From the NCBI GenBank assembly GCA_928212115.1, contig CAKMRJ010004445.1, forward strand, positions 86,154,201 to 86,218,200: a stretch of DNA of 64,000 nt. The letters run 5' to 3'. Position numbers and translations under genes: made by a program. This document shows positions 31,735 to 44,255 of this stretch, piece by piece. Numbering within the stretch: position 1 is the stretch's first letter; every line of letters begins with the position of its first letter. Origin of the DNA: Lactuca virosa. Lineage: Eukaryota; Streptophyta; Magnoliopsida; Asterales; Asteraceae. The notes below the pieces were generated by a model that worked only from the letters and a program-made list of their open reading frames with translations, was not told the DNA's origin and ran no database searches.

Positions 31735-33451
31735 GAATACCCCACACTTGAATTTTGCTTGCCCCAAGCAAAACTGAATTTTAGCACACTAGCATGACAT
31801 AAGACAATCCCAATCAAACCCAACCATTATGCCTAGACCGTAATGCATGCATTTGTGTATAAAACTTTTCCTAAGGACCCCCCTAATCCTAAATACTTAC
31901 ACTCCTCATAAACACTCACCCACTTCTTTTGAACAATGCTCATTTTATGCATCCCTCCGAATCCATCCACATAAAACTTTCTTTACCTCAAGTCATTTTT
32001 GGTTAAACCCCCAAGCACACATATGATAAAATAACCTAGAAAAGAAAATTACAATAAAAATACTTGATGCTTTGAATCTTCAATGATTTGTAGCTTTTCT
32101 TCTTGATATTTCTTCTTTGTCTTCATAGCTGAATAGATTTTTTTCTTTCAACATTGCATCACTCTTTTTTTTTTCTTTTCAATTTTTTTTCTGATTTTTT
32201 TTCAACACTCACTTTTTTTCTCGCAAAACTAAAAACCTAGAAAAAAAACATATGGTTACGCAAGGGGATTTAACTTCATCCTTTATGGGTTAAAGGCATT
32301 AGTCTCATTGTGCAATGACTACTTAAGTCTTTCTGGATACATTTCAGGTACACAAGGTTAAACATGTTGCATCCCTCAAACTAAGCGAGGTTATGTTTTT
32401 GTCCTATGATTTCACTAGAATAAAGGGGGCCACAAATTCATTATAACGTATATAGGCACAACTAAACATTTGGGTCCTCATACAATCGTCAAACACAACA
32501 CTAGCTTGGAATCCAAATTGCTTTTACCAAAATTTTCTAAATTAAATCCTAGCAATTTTAATGCAAAATTTTTTAAAATTATATCTAAAATTAGGATTTT
32601 AATATTACTAATATAACCAACCCCCTACCCCACACTTAATTCATGCAATGTCCCCATTGCATGTTATGCATGATAAAAAGAAAATAAAAGTAAAGAGAGA
32701 ATTGGAACAAACTCCCCTGGATAGTAGTTGCGAGGTGGATCTTCTTCTAGTTAAGCTCCATCTTCAATTGACTTTAGGCATTGGAACAACTCATCCATGC
32801 CTTGGGTGTCAAAGTCTCATGTGATACAGCTCCAAATATAGATGAAATGCTCTTTGAAATTCTTGGAAAATAGTCTTCAAAGAATATGATTAATTCTCGC
32901 ATCGAATAGAATCAAATCATAAACTTGAAAATGAGAGAATGAGCAACTCGTCGAGTCCATATGGTGACTCGTCGAGTTATTGCTATACTGGCAGAATGGT
33001 CGCGATTTCCCACTTGGACTCGTCGAGTTCGAGTATGGACTCGACGGGTTTTCTTCACTGTATGGATAAAATCCTCTTTTCTGCTTCAGGTCCGTTTTGG
33101 AAGTTGGGGATAGTATTAAGGCAATACCCCCCCCCCTTGTTTTTTTCTTCAGTAAAAGACACTCATTAACTGCTCGAATTGTGGGACTCGAAACCGGACT
33201 CAAAACTGCTATTCTTCTCGTTTAGACTTGATTTTTCACGTTATTTCCTCACGCTCAATTCACGCATTCAATCCCTCATCCTAATTCTGAAAAGATCAAA
33301 AAACAATCACACAAGTAATAAAAAAGGAAAACAAATTAAAAATCCTAATTACTAGAACTTTAAACATAAACGAAACAAATAAAAAAAAAACACACCAAAC
33401 AAAATGAAAACTGTCTTAAACAAACCACACAAATAAAATTAAAAAGGATAA
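31735..33451 (-). other. Athila 3' region with polypurine tract
   Basis: The minus strand next to the LTR reads GTGTGGGGTATTC at 31735-31747, the polypurine tract. The rest, about 1.7 kb, has T-rich runs near 32160 and two word pairs (32946/32967 and 33018/33039). I see no domain. Short open frames around 32877-33203 carry the word pairs and a C-run and look non-coding. Confidence 0.65.
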
Positions 33452-34835
33452 TTAATCTTTATCTTCTTCCTCAACGCCTCCGAATCCACTTCCATCCGCA
33501 CCACTTCTTCTTGAATTCAACCGTTCCTCCCAACTTTTGACAAAGGGGTACTCGGGGCCATCCATCCACGGTATATTTAAATGGCTCATCATGTGGGCGA
33601 GTGTCATATGCTTGTAGTTCATGTTACGCCCAAAGTCATCTTGATATTGCCTCGACTCCACACTAGCCCAATCCATTTGCAACTCATCATCAACCGGAAT
33701 CACGAGGGGGGGGGGGGTCTTCATGTACACGCTCTTTCCTTGGCCTCACCCTTCTTCCCGGTTGCTCGGGTGCCACCACCTCATCATCATCCGGGACAAC
33801 ATAATCACCACCATAGTCTTCAACAATCCTCACCCTCCTATAAAGAATAGGATTAAACGAAGGTGTTGGCAACATGGTCAACATATTCCCGGTCCCCCTT
33901 TCCAAGACTCCAAATGACCTTGCTAATTGTGTAAAAAACATACCCCCACAAATTTTTAAAGTTTTCCTTTCCTTTACCGGCCCTTCACTCAAATATTTTG
34001 CCAAGCAGTACGGGATATTGCAGAAGGTATTTGGCATGATAATAAACCACAATTAGAAAACATCAAGGCTCGGGACCTTTTCATCATCCTTGGGCATGTT
34101 GATGGTGTTTTCGATAAGTCGGTGGATCAAACAGTGAATCAGTGACCGTATACTACCCTTTTGGGCCACGAATGGAATATACACACTGTTTGCAATTGTT
34201 TTCCACCAATTAGACCCATTTGTTCCATCCGGGAATACTTTGTGACAACTTTCCAAGAAGATCCCGAAAGCTTTAGTCATGACCACTGATTGGTCATATT
34301 ACCCATTGTCCAACTCAATTCCGCCATGCTGCATTCCCGGTACTCACCACCAAGACAAAAAGTCAAGGCGTTTGTATCATAAATATCATTCCCCCCCTCG
34401 AAATTTCACCGTGGAAAATAAATCCAAGCAAAGCTCCCGATAAACTGGTTCCTGAATCCGGAACGGCCTGCTCCAAGCATCATAAGTGATTGACAACCCA
34501 TTTTATACAAAGGCTTTGGTTAAGTACGGGTTTAATGCCTCCACCAAATCCACCTGATCCATCCATTCCCAGTTCAGCTCATTTGGTACAAAAATATCCT
34601 TTGACTTGAGTGTTTCAAGCCTCTTCCTCCACCTAACCAAAGTAGACTTTGATCCAATTTTCGGGAAGTTGAGCCAAGGGAAATCCCCTTGGCCTCTTTG
34701 AGAGCTTTGGCCTCTTCTAAACATTTTCTGCATAATCAAACACAAGACAAAACTACACAAACCACATAAGATATTAAAATAAAAATTTGGAAAATAACCG
34801 CATGGACTCGTCGAGTTCATAAACTGACTCGACAA
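33452..34835 (-). pseudogene. ATHILA ORF-1-like frame after integrase
   Basis: One minus-strand frame from 34835 to 33690 with stops at 34503 and 34053 and nearby, then a shift into the frame 33730-33452. Recognisable parts are WLNFPKIGSKSTLVRW, ELNWEWMDQVDL, RPFRIQEPVYRELCLDL (read across stops) and FVAQKGSIRSLIHCLIHRL. This pattern fits the ATHILA ORF-1 family, found in the env position of Athila elements and of unknown function. The last shift falls at a run of about ten G at 33709, a likely slippage site. The C-terminus is acidic. Confidence 0.7.
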
Positions 34836-35474
34836 GTCCGATGAACAGGTCGAGTCTCTTTTACTGATTCGAACAAATCCAGTCCATTATACTCAACTTG
34901 ATTCCATGGGTTTGTTCACGGTGGTAAACCAAGCACTAATTTACAAAAAATTCCAGTCAAAACACTATAATTAGCCTAAATCAAAACCCTAATGTTTATA
35001 CAAAAACAAAAATTGGGTTTTTAACAAATTTTAACCATTAAACTACTAAAGATCAAACCTTTAACGGAATTATGAGTGAAAAATTTAACCTTTACGCAAG
35101 AATTGGAGAGAAATCACGAAGATGGAAGTTGGTTGCTTGAGAGAATTCGCTCGTCGAGTAGTAGGCGATTGTCGGCTGGAATGAAAAGAACTTTACCCTT
35201 TAAGGTTAAAACCCTAATTTATAGAGTTTAATTTTTTTCGGTAATAAAAATCTACTCGTCGAGTCTGAGGGCCCAGACTCGTCGAGTAGAGATGCGGTTT
35301 CACGAAATATCGCGAATTTCCAAATGGACTCGTCGATTTCTAGCATGGACTCGGCGAGTTTTTGACACTGTTCGAAAAGTTTTTGAAAATTTTGCTCTCT
35401 TTAAATTTATTCCACCACAACCCACACTCAAACTTTGCTTGTCCTCAAGCAATCATTGCAGCTAAAAAGAAGAT
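34836..35474 (-). other. Spacer between integrase and ORF-1 of Athila
   Basis: About 640 bp, no protein domain. It contains two full word pairs (35254/35277 and 35328/35349), a single CTCGTCGAGTA near 35152, and the tail of the 34806/34827 pair. The stretch CACACTCAAACTTTGCTTG near 35423 resembles the PPT-side sequence after the 3' LTR, and could be an internal polypurine-like tract. Confidence 0.5.
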
Positions 35475-36961
35475 TTAGATTGAAAAAAATCCTAATAAAA
35501 CACACAAAAGCAAATAAAAGACTTTCTCCAACTCCAACCCTTCTTCGAGTCTTTCTTCATTTGGTAAGCCCTCTTTATATTTCTTAACTCTATGCCCATT
35601 TACCTTAAAGCTCGATCCATCCTTGCTCCATAAATCAATTGTGAAAGGACCGGGCCAACGTGTGCGCATATTTCCCGGAAATAGCTTTACTCTTGAATTG
35701 TACAACAAAACTTTTTTATAGCTTCAAATTCCTTATTACCCATCAACCTTGCATCATGGCACCTTTTTGTCTTGTCTTTATAGATCAACGAGTTATTGTA
35801 AGACTCGTTCCTTATTTCTTCCAAAGCATTAATTTGCAAGAGTCGATTGGCATGCAACTCACGTGGCTCAAAATTGCATGGTTTTAAGGCCCAATAAGCC
35901 TTATGCTCAAGCTCCACTGGTAGATGACACAATTTACCATAGACTAACCTATAGGGTGTGGTTCCAATGGGTGTCTTGAATGCAGTTCGGCATGCCCAAA
36001 GTGCATCATCCAATTTATCCGCCCAATATTTCCTATTTCTACCCACCGATCTCTCCAAAATCCTTTTTGAGTGCTCTATTTCTGATCTCAATTTGCCCAT
36101 TTGTTTGGGGATGGTATGGTGTCGAAAATCTATGGCGTACACCATATCTTTGCAACACTTTTTCTACTTGATCATTAACAAAGTGGGTTCCCCTATCACT
36201 TATCAATGCCTTTGGTACCCCAAATCTAGAAAATAACCTTTTAAGAAACTTCACCATGACCCTTGCATCATTTGTTGGTAATGCTTGCGCTTCTGCCCAC
36301 TTTGATACATAGTCTACCGCCGCAAATATGTATTTGTTTCCTTTAGATGAAGGTAATGGTCCCATGAAGTCCACACCCCACACATCAAATACTTCACACA
36401 CTTGTATGTTTCTTTGAGTCATTTCATTCCTTGTAGAAATATTACCCGACCTTTTGAAAGCATCACACTCCTTTTCATAGGTGGCACCCTCCTTGAAATT
36501 GTGCGCCAATAAAATCCCGCATCAAACACCTTCTTAGCTGTGTATTGCACCCCATGATGTCCTCATGTCGGCCCATTGTGGCAATGCTCTACAATGTCAC
36601 AGATTTCTTTGCCAAAAACACATCTTCTAATAATCTCATCCGCACAACTCCTAAAAAGATATGGCTCATCCCAGAAATAATATTTAATTTCTAAAAAGAG
36701 CTTCTTTTTCTGTTGGTGAGTGAGCCCTTTTGGAAGAAATTCGCCAGCCACGAAATTTGCAATGTCAGCATACCATGGTTCTTCCCCCATAATCACCATC
36801 AAATACTCTTCTGGGAAGCTTTCACCAATACCCTTGTTGTCCATCTCGTCCCTTTCCGGATTTTCCAATCTAGATAGATGATCGGCCACTACATTTTCCA
36901 TCTCTTTATTGTCCTTGATCTTGATATCGAATTCATGAAGTAAAAGCACCCATCGGATCAA
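35475..36961 (-). pseudogene. Athila integrase
   Basis: The RNase H tail and linker read VVADHLSRLENP and YADIANFVAGEFLP. The zinc-binding region (CHNGPT near 36563) is followed by the core: VWGVDFMGPLP, LISDRGTHFVN and NGQIEIRNRALKK supply the Asp, Asp and Glu of the active site. The C-terminal part reads ALWACRTAFKTPIGTTPYRLVYG and RWPGPFTI. At least three frameshifts (near 36563, 36145 and 35708) divide it. It would insert element DNA into the genome. Confidence 0.88.
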
Positions 36962-39477
36962 TCTTGGCTTCGCATCCTGCTTAACAAATAAATACTTGAT
37001 AGCAGAATGGTCAGTAAAACTGTAGTTTTAGACAAAATAAGGTAGGGACGAAATTTGTCAAAGGCATAGACCACGACTAATAATTCCTTTTTAGTTTTGG
37101 TGTAGTTCTCTTGGTCCGGATTTAAGGTCTTGCTTGCATAGTAAATGGGTTGAAAGTGCTTATCAACCCTTTGGCCAAGCACGGCTCCTAAGGCAAAATC
37201 GCTTGCATCGCACATTATTTCGAAGGGCAAGTTCCAATTCGGGGCAATAATGATCGGGGAATTAGTTAAGTTTTCTTTCAAAATCTCAAAAGAGTGTAAA
37301 CATTCTTTAGAAAAATTGAAAGGTGCATCTTTCAAAAGCAATTGAGTTAAAGGTCTAGTTATTTTTGAAAAATCTTTTAAAAAACGGAGGTAGAAGCCTG
37401 CGTGACCCGAAAAACTCCTAATGCCCTTTACATTGGTTGGTGGGGGTAATTTAGCAACGGTATCAATTTTTTCCCGGTCCACCTCAATCCCCGCTTTGGA
37501 TACTTTATGGCCTAATACAATGCCTTCTTTCACCATAAAATGACACTTTTCCCAATTCAAGACCAAATTGGTCTTTTCACACCTACCAAGCATCAAGTCA
37601 AGGTTAGTAAGACAGTCATTGAAAGAAAAGCCAAAAACAGAGAAATCATCCATAAATACTTCCATAAACATTTCCACCATGTCATGGAATATCGCCGTCA
37701 TGCATCGCTGAAAGGTCGTCAGCGCATTGCATAACCCAAAAGGCATGCGTCGATAAGCAAATGTTCCACTTGGACAAGTGAAAGTCGTATTCTCTTGATC
37801 AATTGGGTCAATAGGAATTTGGAAGTAACCTGAAAATCCATCTAAGAAACAGTAATAGCTATGGCCACATAATCGCTCAAGCATTTGATCAATAAAAGGA
37901 ATAGGGAAGTGGTCTTTGCAAGTGGCATCGTTTAGCTTTCGGTAAATGATGCACACCCGCCAACCGGTTACCGTTCGTGTAGGTATGAGCTCGTTCTTCT
38001 CCTTTACCACGACCGTCATCCCTCCTTTATTTGGCACTACTTGAACGAGACTAACCCATGGACTATCGGAAATCGAACATATGATCCCAACATCTAAGAG
38101 TTTAACAACCTCCTTCTTGAGCACCTCTTGCATGTTCGGGTTTAGAGCCCTTTGATGTTGCACTACCGGCTTTGCACCTTCTTCAAGGTTGATCTTTTGA
38201 GAGCAATTAGAAGGGCTTATTCCTTTAATATCGGTGATCTTCCATGCAATGGCATTCTTTCTCTTCTTCAACACTTGGACTAGCTCTTCTTTTTCAGATT
38301 TGGTGAGGTCAGAAGCTATAATCACGGGTTTTTGTTCACCTTCATCCAGAAATGAATATTCCAAATGTTCAGGCAAAGTTTTCAGCTCTGATTTCGAGTT
38401 TTTTACACTGAACACGTCGAGTCCAGAGAGGGAACTCGTCGAGTCCAGGCCAAATTTCCCGTCTGATCTCGTTTTTTCGCACCATCTCGCCGAGTTGGCC
38501 ACTTCAACTCGTCGAGTCGACTGTTTAGCACTTCTGATTAATTCTTCGTATTCAGATTTTTCGACCAGTCTTTCTATCTCCTTCAGGTCTTTTTCAGCAT
38601 CAAAGTTATCTTCAAAGGCAATGGTGGATTCGCTTGACTTGTCTTCTTTCCGTTCTTCCATTAATTCTTCTAAAATGTCCACCGAGAATGCCGTGTCATC
38701 ACTATGCTTTGAGTGCTTCATGGCTTGATCGACTCCAAATGTAACCGACTCTTCTCCCACTCGAATTGTAAGTTTGGATTCACTTATGTCTACTATGGCG
38801 CTTGCAGTGTTTAGGAAAGGTCTTCCGAGAATGCTCGGCACTTGATGGTCTTCTTCCATATCTAGTACTACGAAATTCGCGGGAAATATGAACTTGTCAA
38901 CTTTTACCAATAGGTCCTTACATACCCCCCTTGGAAATGTCACCGTTTTGTTTGTTAGATGGATTTCCATACGAATCGGTCTCGGCACCGGAAGGTCTAA
39001 CTTTTTAAAGAAGGAATATGGCATAAGGTTTACGCTTGCCCCCAAATCAGCCAATCCATAACTAGTAGCTGAACAATCCAGGTCACCCATTTTCTTTGGG
39101 AATTTGTTCAACATTGCAGCTGAACAATTTTCATTAAGAACCACCTTTGACACCTTTTCCATCTTCTTCCTATTCGTGAGAAGCTCTTTCAAAAACTTGG
39201 CATAATTAGGCATTTGTGCAACTGCTTTGATGAATGGGATTTTAATTTGAAGGGCTTTAATGTGCTCCAAGAACGTATGATATTCTGCATGCTGGTTATC
39301 TTGTCTAGCTCGGCCTGGAAATGGAAATGGAGGTTGATACAGTTTAACAGGAGGAGTATTTTTCATGTTCAGACTGGGGACTCGTCGAGTCCATATCTGG
39401 AACTCGACGAGTTGCGCCGACTGTTCGTGAATTTTGGCTTTCTTTCTCTTCCTCTTGCACCTTCGTAGGATCTTCAT
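36958..39477 (-). pseudogene. Athila protease, reverse transcriptase and RNase H
   Basis: About 839 codons open. The protease active site is LADLGASVNLMPYSFF (near residue 145). RT follows from about residue 400 (LLDVGIICSISDSPWVS, LDGFSGYFQIPI, RMPFGLCNA), with the catalytic pair in EVFMDDFSVFG. RNase H starts with FEIMCDASDFALGAVLGQ and loses frame near 36961. The protein includes about 60 residues around 38412-38517 encoded by two word pairs, between protease and RT. At the upstream end it overlaps gag in another frame, with another word pair at 39380-39412 close to the shift. Confidence 0.9.
38412..38517. repeat. Two ACTCG..CGAGT word pairs inside the Athila coding region
   Basis: Words at 38412, 38434, 38485 and 38507 give two pairs, each 22 bp start to start. 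They lie in the open protease-RT linker, so the words are translated here. The same paired layout occurs in the LTRs and spacers of the element. Confidence 0.8.
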
Positions 39478-40894
39478 TTGTGATCGGGGTCAGAGGAGTG
39501 ATCACTTTTCTGCTCCTAGTCATCACTATGTTGATTCGTGTACCTCTCGGATTTTTCTTGGTATTACTTGGAAGTCCACGTGATGCTCTTTCGTTGATTT
39601 GTTGTGCAAGTTGGCCTAACTGTTTCTCAATGTTGAGGATAGACGCTTGCTGATTTGTCATCAATGCTTGTTGCTCCAGCATTGCCGCATCGGTGTCATT
39701 GTGTCTTTTCTCAGATACGGCTACAAATTGCTTTAGCATATCTTCAAGATCCATTTTCTTCTCTTGCACCGGCTCCTCCTTTTGATAAAAACCTCTTGAT
39801 TTCAGCCTATATTTCTCCTCCTTTGCCTTCTTGTACTCATCGTATGGTAGCCACTCCTTTTTCGGTTTTCACCAATCTTCATCATATCTATCGCCACTCG
39901 AATAACACACTTGCACTTTCCAGTTCCCATGTTCGTCAAGATCACAATCTTTAGTAAGGTGAGGCCCGCTAGAATTTTCACATCCTACCCGGATGCCATG
40001 GATGGATTGATCCATCATTGTCATTCTCCGGTCCAAACTCTCCAATACTGCTTCCATGTTATCGGAAAATGAGTTCACCGTCCCTCGAGTCGAGTCATTC
40101 CTTGGGTTATGATATTCTCTAGAGTGCTTAGATAATTCTTCACTTAGCGCCTTTATAACCGCGGGTGCTTTCTTCATGAGTGGTCCTTGGGAGTCAAGGA
40201 GCTGCCTAGTTGTCACATTCACCCCATTATAGAAAATGGAGACTTCTTGCTGAATGTTTAAATCATTATGGGGGCAGTTCCTCAACAAGCCTTTGTATCT
40301 TTCCCACGCCTAATAGAGTGACTCGCCCGCTTGTTGCTCGAAATTTGCCATGGCTTTCTTCAACTTTGCTATTTTTGAGGGAGGGCAAAATTTATCCATA
40401 AATTCTTCACGCATTTTGGCCCATGTGGTGATGGATCCTGGAGGGAGTGATTTCAGCCAATCTTTCGCAGCGCCCTTAAATGTGACCGGTAGCATACGAA
40501 GCAGAACAATCTCGCGAGGCACATTAGGGATATTGAAGTAGTCGGCTATGTCGTTGACCTCGTCGATATGCTTGTATGTGTCTTCGTGATCTTTCCCGTA
40601 GAATGGGATGTCCTTGAGTTGGGCGAGTATGTGAAATTTCAGCTCAAAGTTGGCAGTTGCTGGAATCGCGGGTTGCACGAGTCCTAGGCCGGTATCGTCA
40701 CACATCCTTCTTTTCCATTCCCCCATTGGTATGTCTGCGATGTAACCCATGGTGTTATCGGGTTCGCTCTCTTTCTTGCTTCCTTTTTCAGATTCAGTTA
40801 CGCTCCCTTCCTTTTCTGATTCGTACTCGGAATCCTCCTTTGTTAGATTACTTTCATTTCCTTCGTCCTTCAGTGTTTTGCAGGATTGTCCCAC
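39344..40894 (-). pseudogene. Athila gag
   Basis: One minus-strand frame with stops near 40310 and 39869. It contains a Glu/Ser-rich N-terminus, the gag core (AAKDWLKSLPPGSITTWAKM, then FCPPSKIAKLKK) and YNGVNVTTRQLLDSQGPL. A weak zinc-knuckle-like CENSSGPHLTKDC is followed by a helical segment (LEDMLKQFVAVSEKRHND). The frame ends at 39344 and the protease frame begins by a one-base shift nearby. Gag would form the particle and bind RNA. Confidence 0.85.
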
Positions 40895-41084
40895 TTGCTT
40901 CCCCTTTTTCTTGCCAAAGACTGATTTGAGACTCGTCGAGTTGTTTCGACTGGACTCGACGAGTTCAAGGCTAACACGGAAAACTAAGAACGAAAATTTT
41001 AAAAACAGAAAAGCTAGTAACTTTGTGAAAGATAAATGTTACACCAAGGATCCATAACACTAGTAATTAAAATAACTGCTAGAA

Positions 41085-41106
41085 CCGTTCCCCGACAACG
41101 GCGCCA
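41085..41106 (-). other. Primer binding site, tRNA-Asp (Athila)
   Basis: The minus strand reads TGGCGCCGTTGTCGGGGA and four further matching bases, six bases inside the LTR. It complements the 3' end of tRNA-Asp(GTC) and is typical of Athila and Tat elements. It differs from the iMet sites of the other elements here. Confidence 0.9.
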
Positions 41107-41112
41107 AAAACT

Positions 41113-41521
41113 TGATGTGTGTAAAATGCACTAGTTTTAATCCTACTAAATTAAACACAAAATAGACACACGAAAGGTAGTGTACCTATTTATTAGCAAT
41201 ATAGTTGTAGCAAGTAGGGTATCGAACTCAGGGAACGGTAACAATTAAGATTAACTACTAGAATTACCTAATTAAAAACTGAAGTTATAAGCTCTTAGCT
41301 AATATCTACAACAATTAACAATCTAAACACAAAATTTAATGATGTAAACATAGTTTATGCAAAAGATTAAGAAAAAGTATAGTGTTTATTGCCTTTGATC
41401 CCTTCTAACTTGATGTCCAAGTTGAATCCTCAAACACTAGAACTTCGAGAACCCTTCTGATCGCCAATGAGTCGCCAAAGGTCTCCAAAAGTAGTCAACA
41501 AGTGTTTAGGTCTCGGGAATG

Positions 41522-41582
<61 letters not shown>

Positions 41583-41927
41583 ATTTTTCATATTTATGCA
41601 CCAACTCGTCGAGTTACTAGACCAACTCGATGAGTTCTTTACTTAAATTGCGAGTACGGCTTGTACGGTAAGGAACTGTTGGTTCGCGAATATTCCCACC
41701 AACTCGTCGAGTCGATGGCCAACTCGCCGAGTTTCTCTTATTTTAAGCTTTATTTCTTCAAACTTTAACTCCCAAGCCTCCAATTGCTAGTTCTTCTTCA
41801 TTTTTCACTTGAGCATCTCTTTAAGGCTGAAAACATAATTAAGTACCTTTTGTTCATAAATTGAGACAAAATAGCCAAAAAGTATTAAGATATTACACAA
41901 AATAAATGATTAAATATGCACATATCA
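41113..41927 (-). repeat. Athila 5' LTR (short form)
   Basis: 815 bp, TGATGTGTG to ACATATCA. It lacks about 640 bp present in the 3' LTR, with the join near 41279 next to AAAAC. It keeps both word pairs and the AT run. The bases after it, gcacc, are the target duplication. Confidence 0.92.
41604..41732 (-). promoter_or_regulatory. Two ACTCGTCGAGT word pairs upstream of the AT run in the Athila 5' LTR
   Basis: Pairs at 41604/41625 (21 bp) and 41702/41722 (20 bp). In element sense they lie directly upstream of the (AT)n run at 41526-41581, where a TATA box would be expected. The 3' LTR has the same arrangement. A role as binding sites for a transcription factor is my inference. Confidence 0.45.
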
Positions 41928-43378
41928 GCACCGCAGTCCAACAAACCATCAGACTCCGATACCAAAACTGAATAGAAAAATGAAGTCATTATCTGTCACA
42001 AGTTCCATAAAGAGAATCACTTTGCCAAAGACTGCAAAGAAAATGTGGTTAAGGACAAGGCATTCTACCTTAGAATGTCCCAAGAGATGGAAGAAAGAGA
42101 AAAGGCAAGAACGTATGATGCTCAACTAAAGAGGGATCATCAAGTGCGGTCGTCCGGAGATGAGGATGGAGAATTTGAAAACAACAAGAAAAAGGGAAAT
42201 ATATGCATGGTTGCAACTACTGAAGAAGACGGTTCGACGAATTTTCAAAGGAACTACTGCTACATGGCTAAAGATGGCACTCTCAGCATTGTCAAACAGG
42301 TAAAATTCATGATCCATTCTAATAATTTCAGCATGCATGATTGTGAACCATACATAGAAAGACTTAATGAAACGTATGTTGCTGTCCTTTAAGACTACAA
42401 CAATGCACTAGATGAAAAGAATATAGCATCCTAAGAGCTATATCACATGATAGGAAGACTTGAGGATAAGAAACTTAAGGTTGCCATGCTAGAAAAAGAT
42501 TTTTTGTTAGAAAAGGATGGTCGGATGTTGAATAAAACTCAGTTAGACATTGTTTTAAATCAACAGGATCTTGCCCAGAGAGAAATTGTACGTTTGAATC
42601 AATTAATAGAAAATCTATTTAATGAATATGAAGAAGTTGAAAACATAGTTAACAATGGGACCGTAGACAACAATTATAATTGGGGATGGTCCAATGGGTA
42701 CTCAACCAATGAGAACTCTACTCCCCAGTTCAATGCTGATCGTCCATATGTTCCACCAGATCATGAGTTTCATTACCCAGTTAATGAAAAAACATTCCCC
42801 GAAGACATAAGATGTCATTTTGGTAGACTTCATGAACTGAGTAATAATTGTGTCATTGAGGAAATTCTTCCCGAACCTTCGGGTAATCCAAGTGATCAAT
42901 TACCCATCATTGGCACAATTTGTCCCGATTCTCAGTCATCTTCAGATGTAGATGAAGAAATCATTGTGGAAGGACTAGAATTAGTTGTAAATTGTCCATC
43001 CTTGCCTTCCATAAAATGTCCCAACAAAAAGCCATCCTTGACTTACTCTGCGGTTGTACAATCACCTGGACTGCAGACCCCAGTCAAAAGCACAATGACA
43101 ACTCAGCCCATTCTTCATGAATTACCAATTGAAAATTTCGAATTTGGAAAATGTTTTCATAGTCCTAAACTTTCTAGTTCTGATGAATCAGGTCCTCGCT
43201 TTTCAACTCAATCAAAGATTTTCAAGAAACTGCAGTTAAATATCTCTGACTGTGATTCTCCAAAAACTCAAGCAAAATTGGCTTTTAAAGAAGAACTCAG
43301 ATCCCGAGATAAAAAGCGGGATACTGATCACAAAAACAAAACTTTCAAACAAGCCAAGCTTTCAAAACAAAAGAATTT
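41928..43378 (+). pseudogene. SIRE-2 gag C-terminus and linker
   Basis: Continues gag after the Athila insertion. The zinc knuckle reads CHKFHKENHFAKDC, so the second Cys is Phe. The frame then matches SIRE-1 (MSQEMEEREKARTYDAQ, NYCYMAKDGTLSIVKQV). TAA stops lie near 42390 and 42434, and the long piece 42447-43378 is open (311 codons). Here the codon matching the SIRE-1 TGA is Arg (EKDGRMLNK). Confidence 0.85.
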
Positions 43379-44255
43379 TTAAAAACCCACTGCTGCCAAA
43401 AATATTTCAAAAAATACGGCAGTCAAATGATCAAACAAAAAGGTAAGTACAGTGACAAAAACTTTTTCATACAATCCAACAAAATTCCAAAAGAAAGTCA
43501 CGTCTTTTCAACATATTCCTTAAACGATCCAAAGTGGAAAGGTATTTTACCAACACCTGAACCCACAAAATCATATTAGTCTTTCATTAGGTCAAAACCT
43601 CAGACTAATTCACGTGACAAAACTTTTTCATGTCCCAAGGGCACTACAGCCAAACATCACCCAAGGACCGGTCACAAGACTCCAAACACACCCTCTGGAC
43701 CGTTGACAAAGTACGGTGTCTAGATAAATGAGAAAAACCTCTCATTTGGTTTTTACCCTCTAAAAATGTCACGTCCAACCCAACCTCGTATCACCCTAAA
43801 AGTTGTGCAACACCCTGGACTAGGTTCAAAAACTGAAAAACAACATGTCTTTAAGTCCCACGTGTATTCATCCGTTAAGAGAATTTCTCATGTGACCCCG
43901 GGCTCCAAACTTGTTTGGGTGCCCAAACTAACCCTTTAATTTACAAGCAATGTGCAAAGAGGAACAAGAAGAGGAGTGGTTAATCGATAGTGCCTGCTCC
44001 TTGCACATGACTGGAAGGTTAGAATACCTTCGTGACTTCAGACCAATCTGTAATTGTGGACGCTTCACATTTGGAAACAATGCAAATGGAATCATCAGGG
44101 GTTACACTGTATTGACCACATGAAGTTTCTCTATTCAAAGAGTTTCATACGTAGAAGGTCTTAAGCATAACTTGATCAGTGTAGGCCAACTATGTAAAGC
44201 TGGTCATCGGGTTGAGTTTTATAGTGAATATTGCTACATAATGACAAATGATAGA

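Larger units (their letters stand above)
30276..41927 (-). mobile_element. Athila-type Ty3/gypsy element with both LTRs
   Basis: A complete but mutated 11.65-kb minus-strand element. It is flanked by a perfect duplication gcacc (30271-30275 and 41928-41932) inside SIRE-2 gag. It has a tRNA-Asp primer site, gag, protease-RT-RNase H, integrase, and after integrase an ATHILA ORF-1-like frame. The protease motif DLGAS, the primer type and the extra 3' ORF place it in the Athila lineage. The LTRs differ in length because one carries a deletion. It holds 13 pairs of ACTCGTCGAGT-type words. Confidence 0.93.

Noticed and set aside
33709..33718. Programmed frameshift at a G10 run in Athila ORF-1
   Set aside because: The run does coincide with a frame change, but the same frame has unrelated stops, so slippage mutation in a dead gene is simpler.
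38234..38728. A 164-codon plus-strand frame in Athila
   Set aside because: Antisense to the protease-RT frame and rich in Ser codons created by the word pairs; a shadow.
30276..41927. CRISPR-like interpretation of the evenly spaced words
   Set aside because: Repeats are 11 bp, spacers about 10 bp and pairs are scattered over 11 kb of a plant retrotransposon. This does not fit a CRISPR array.
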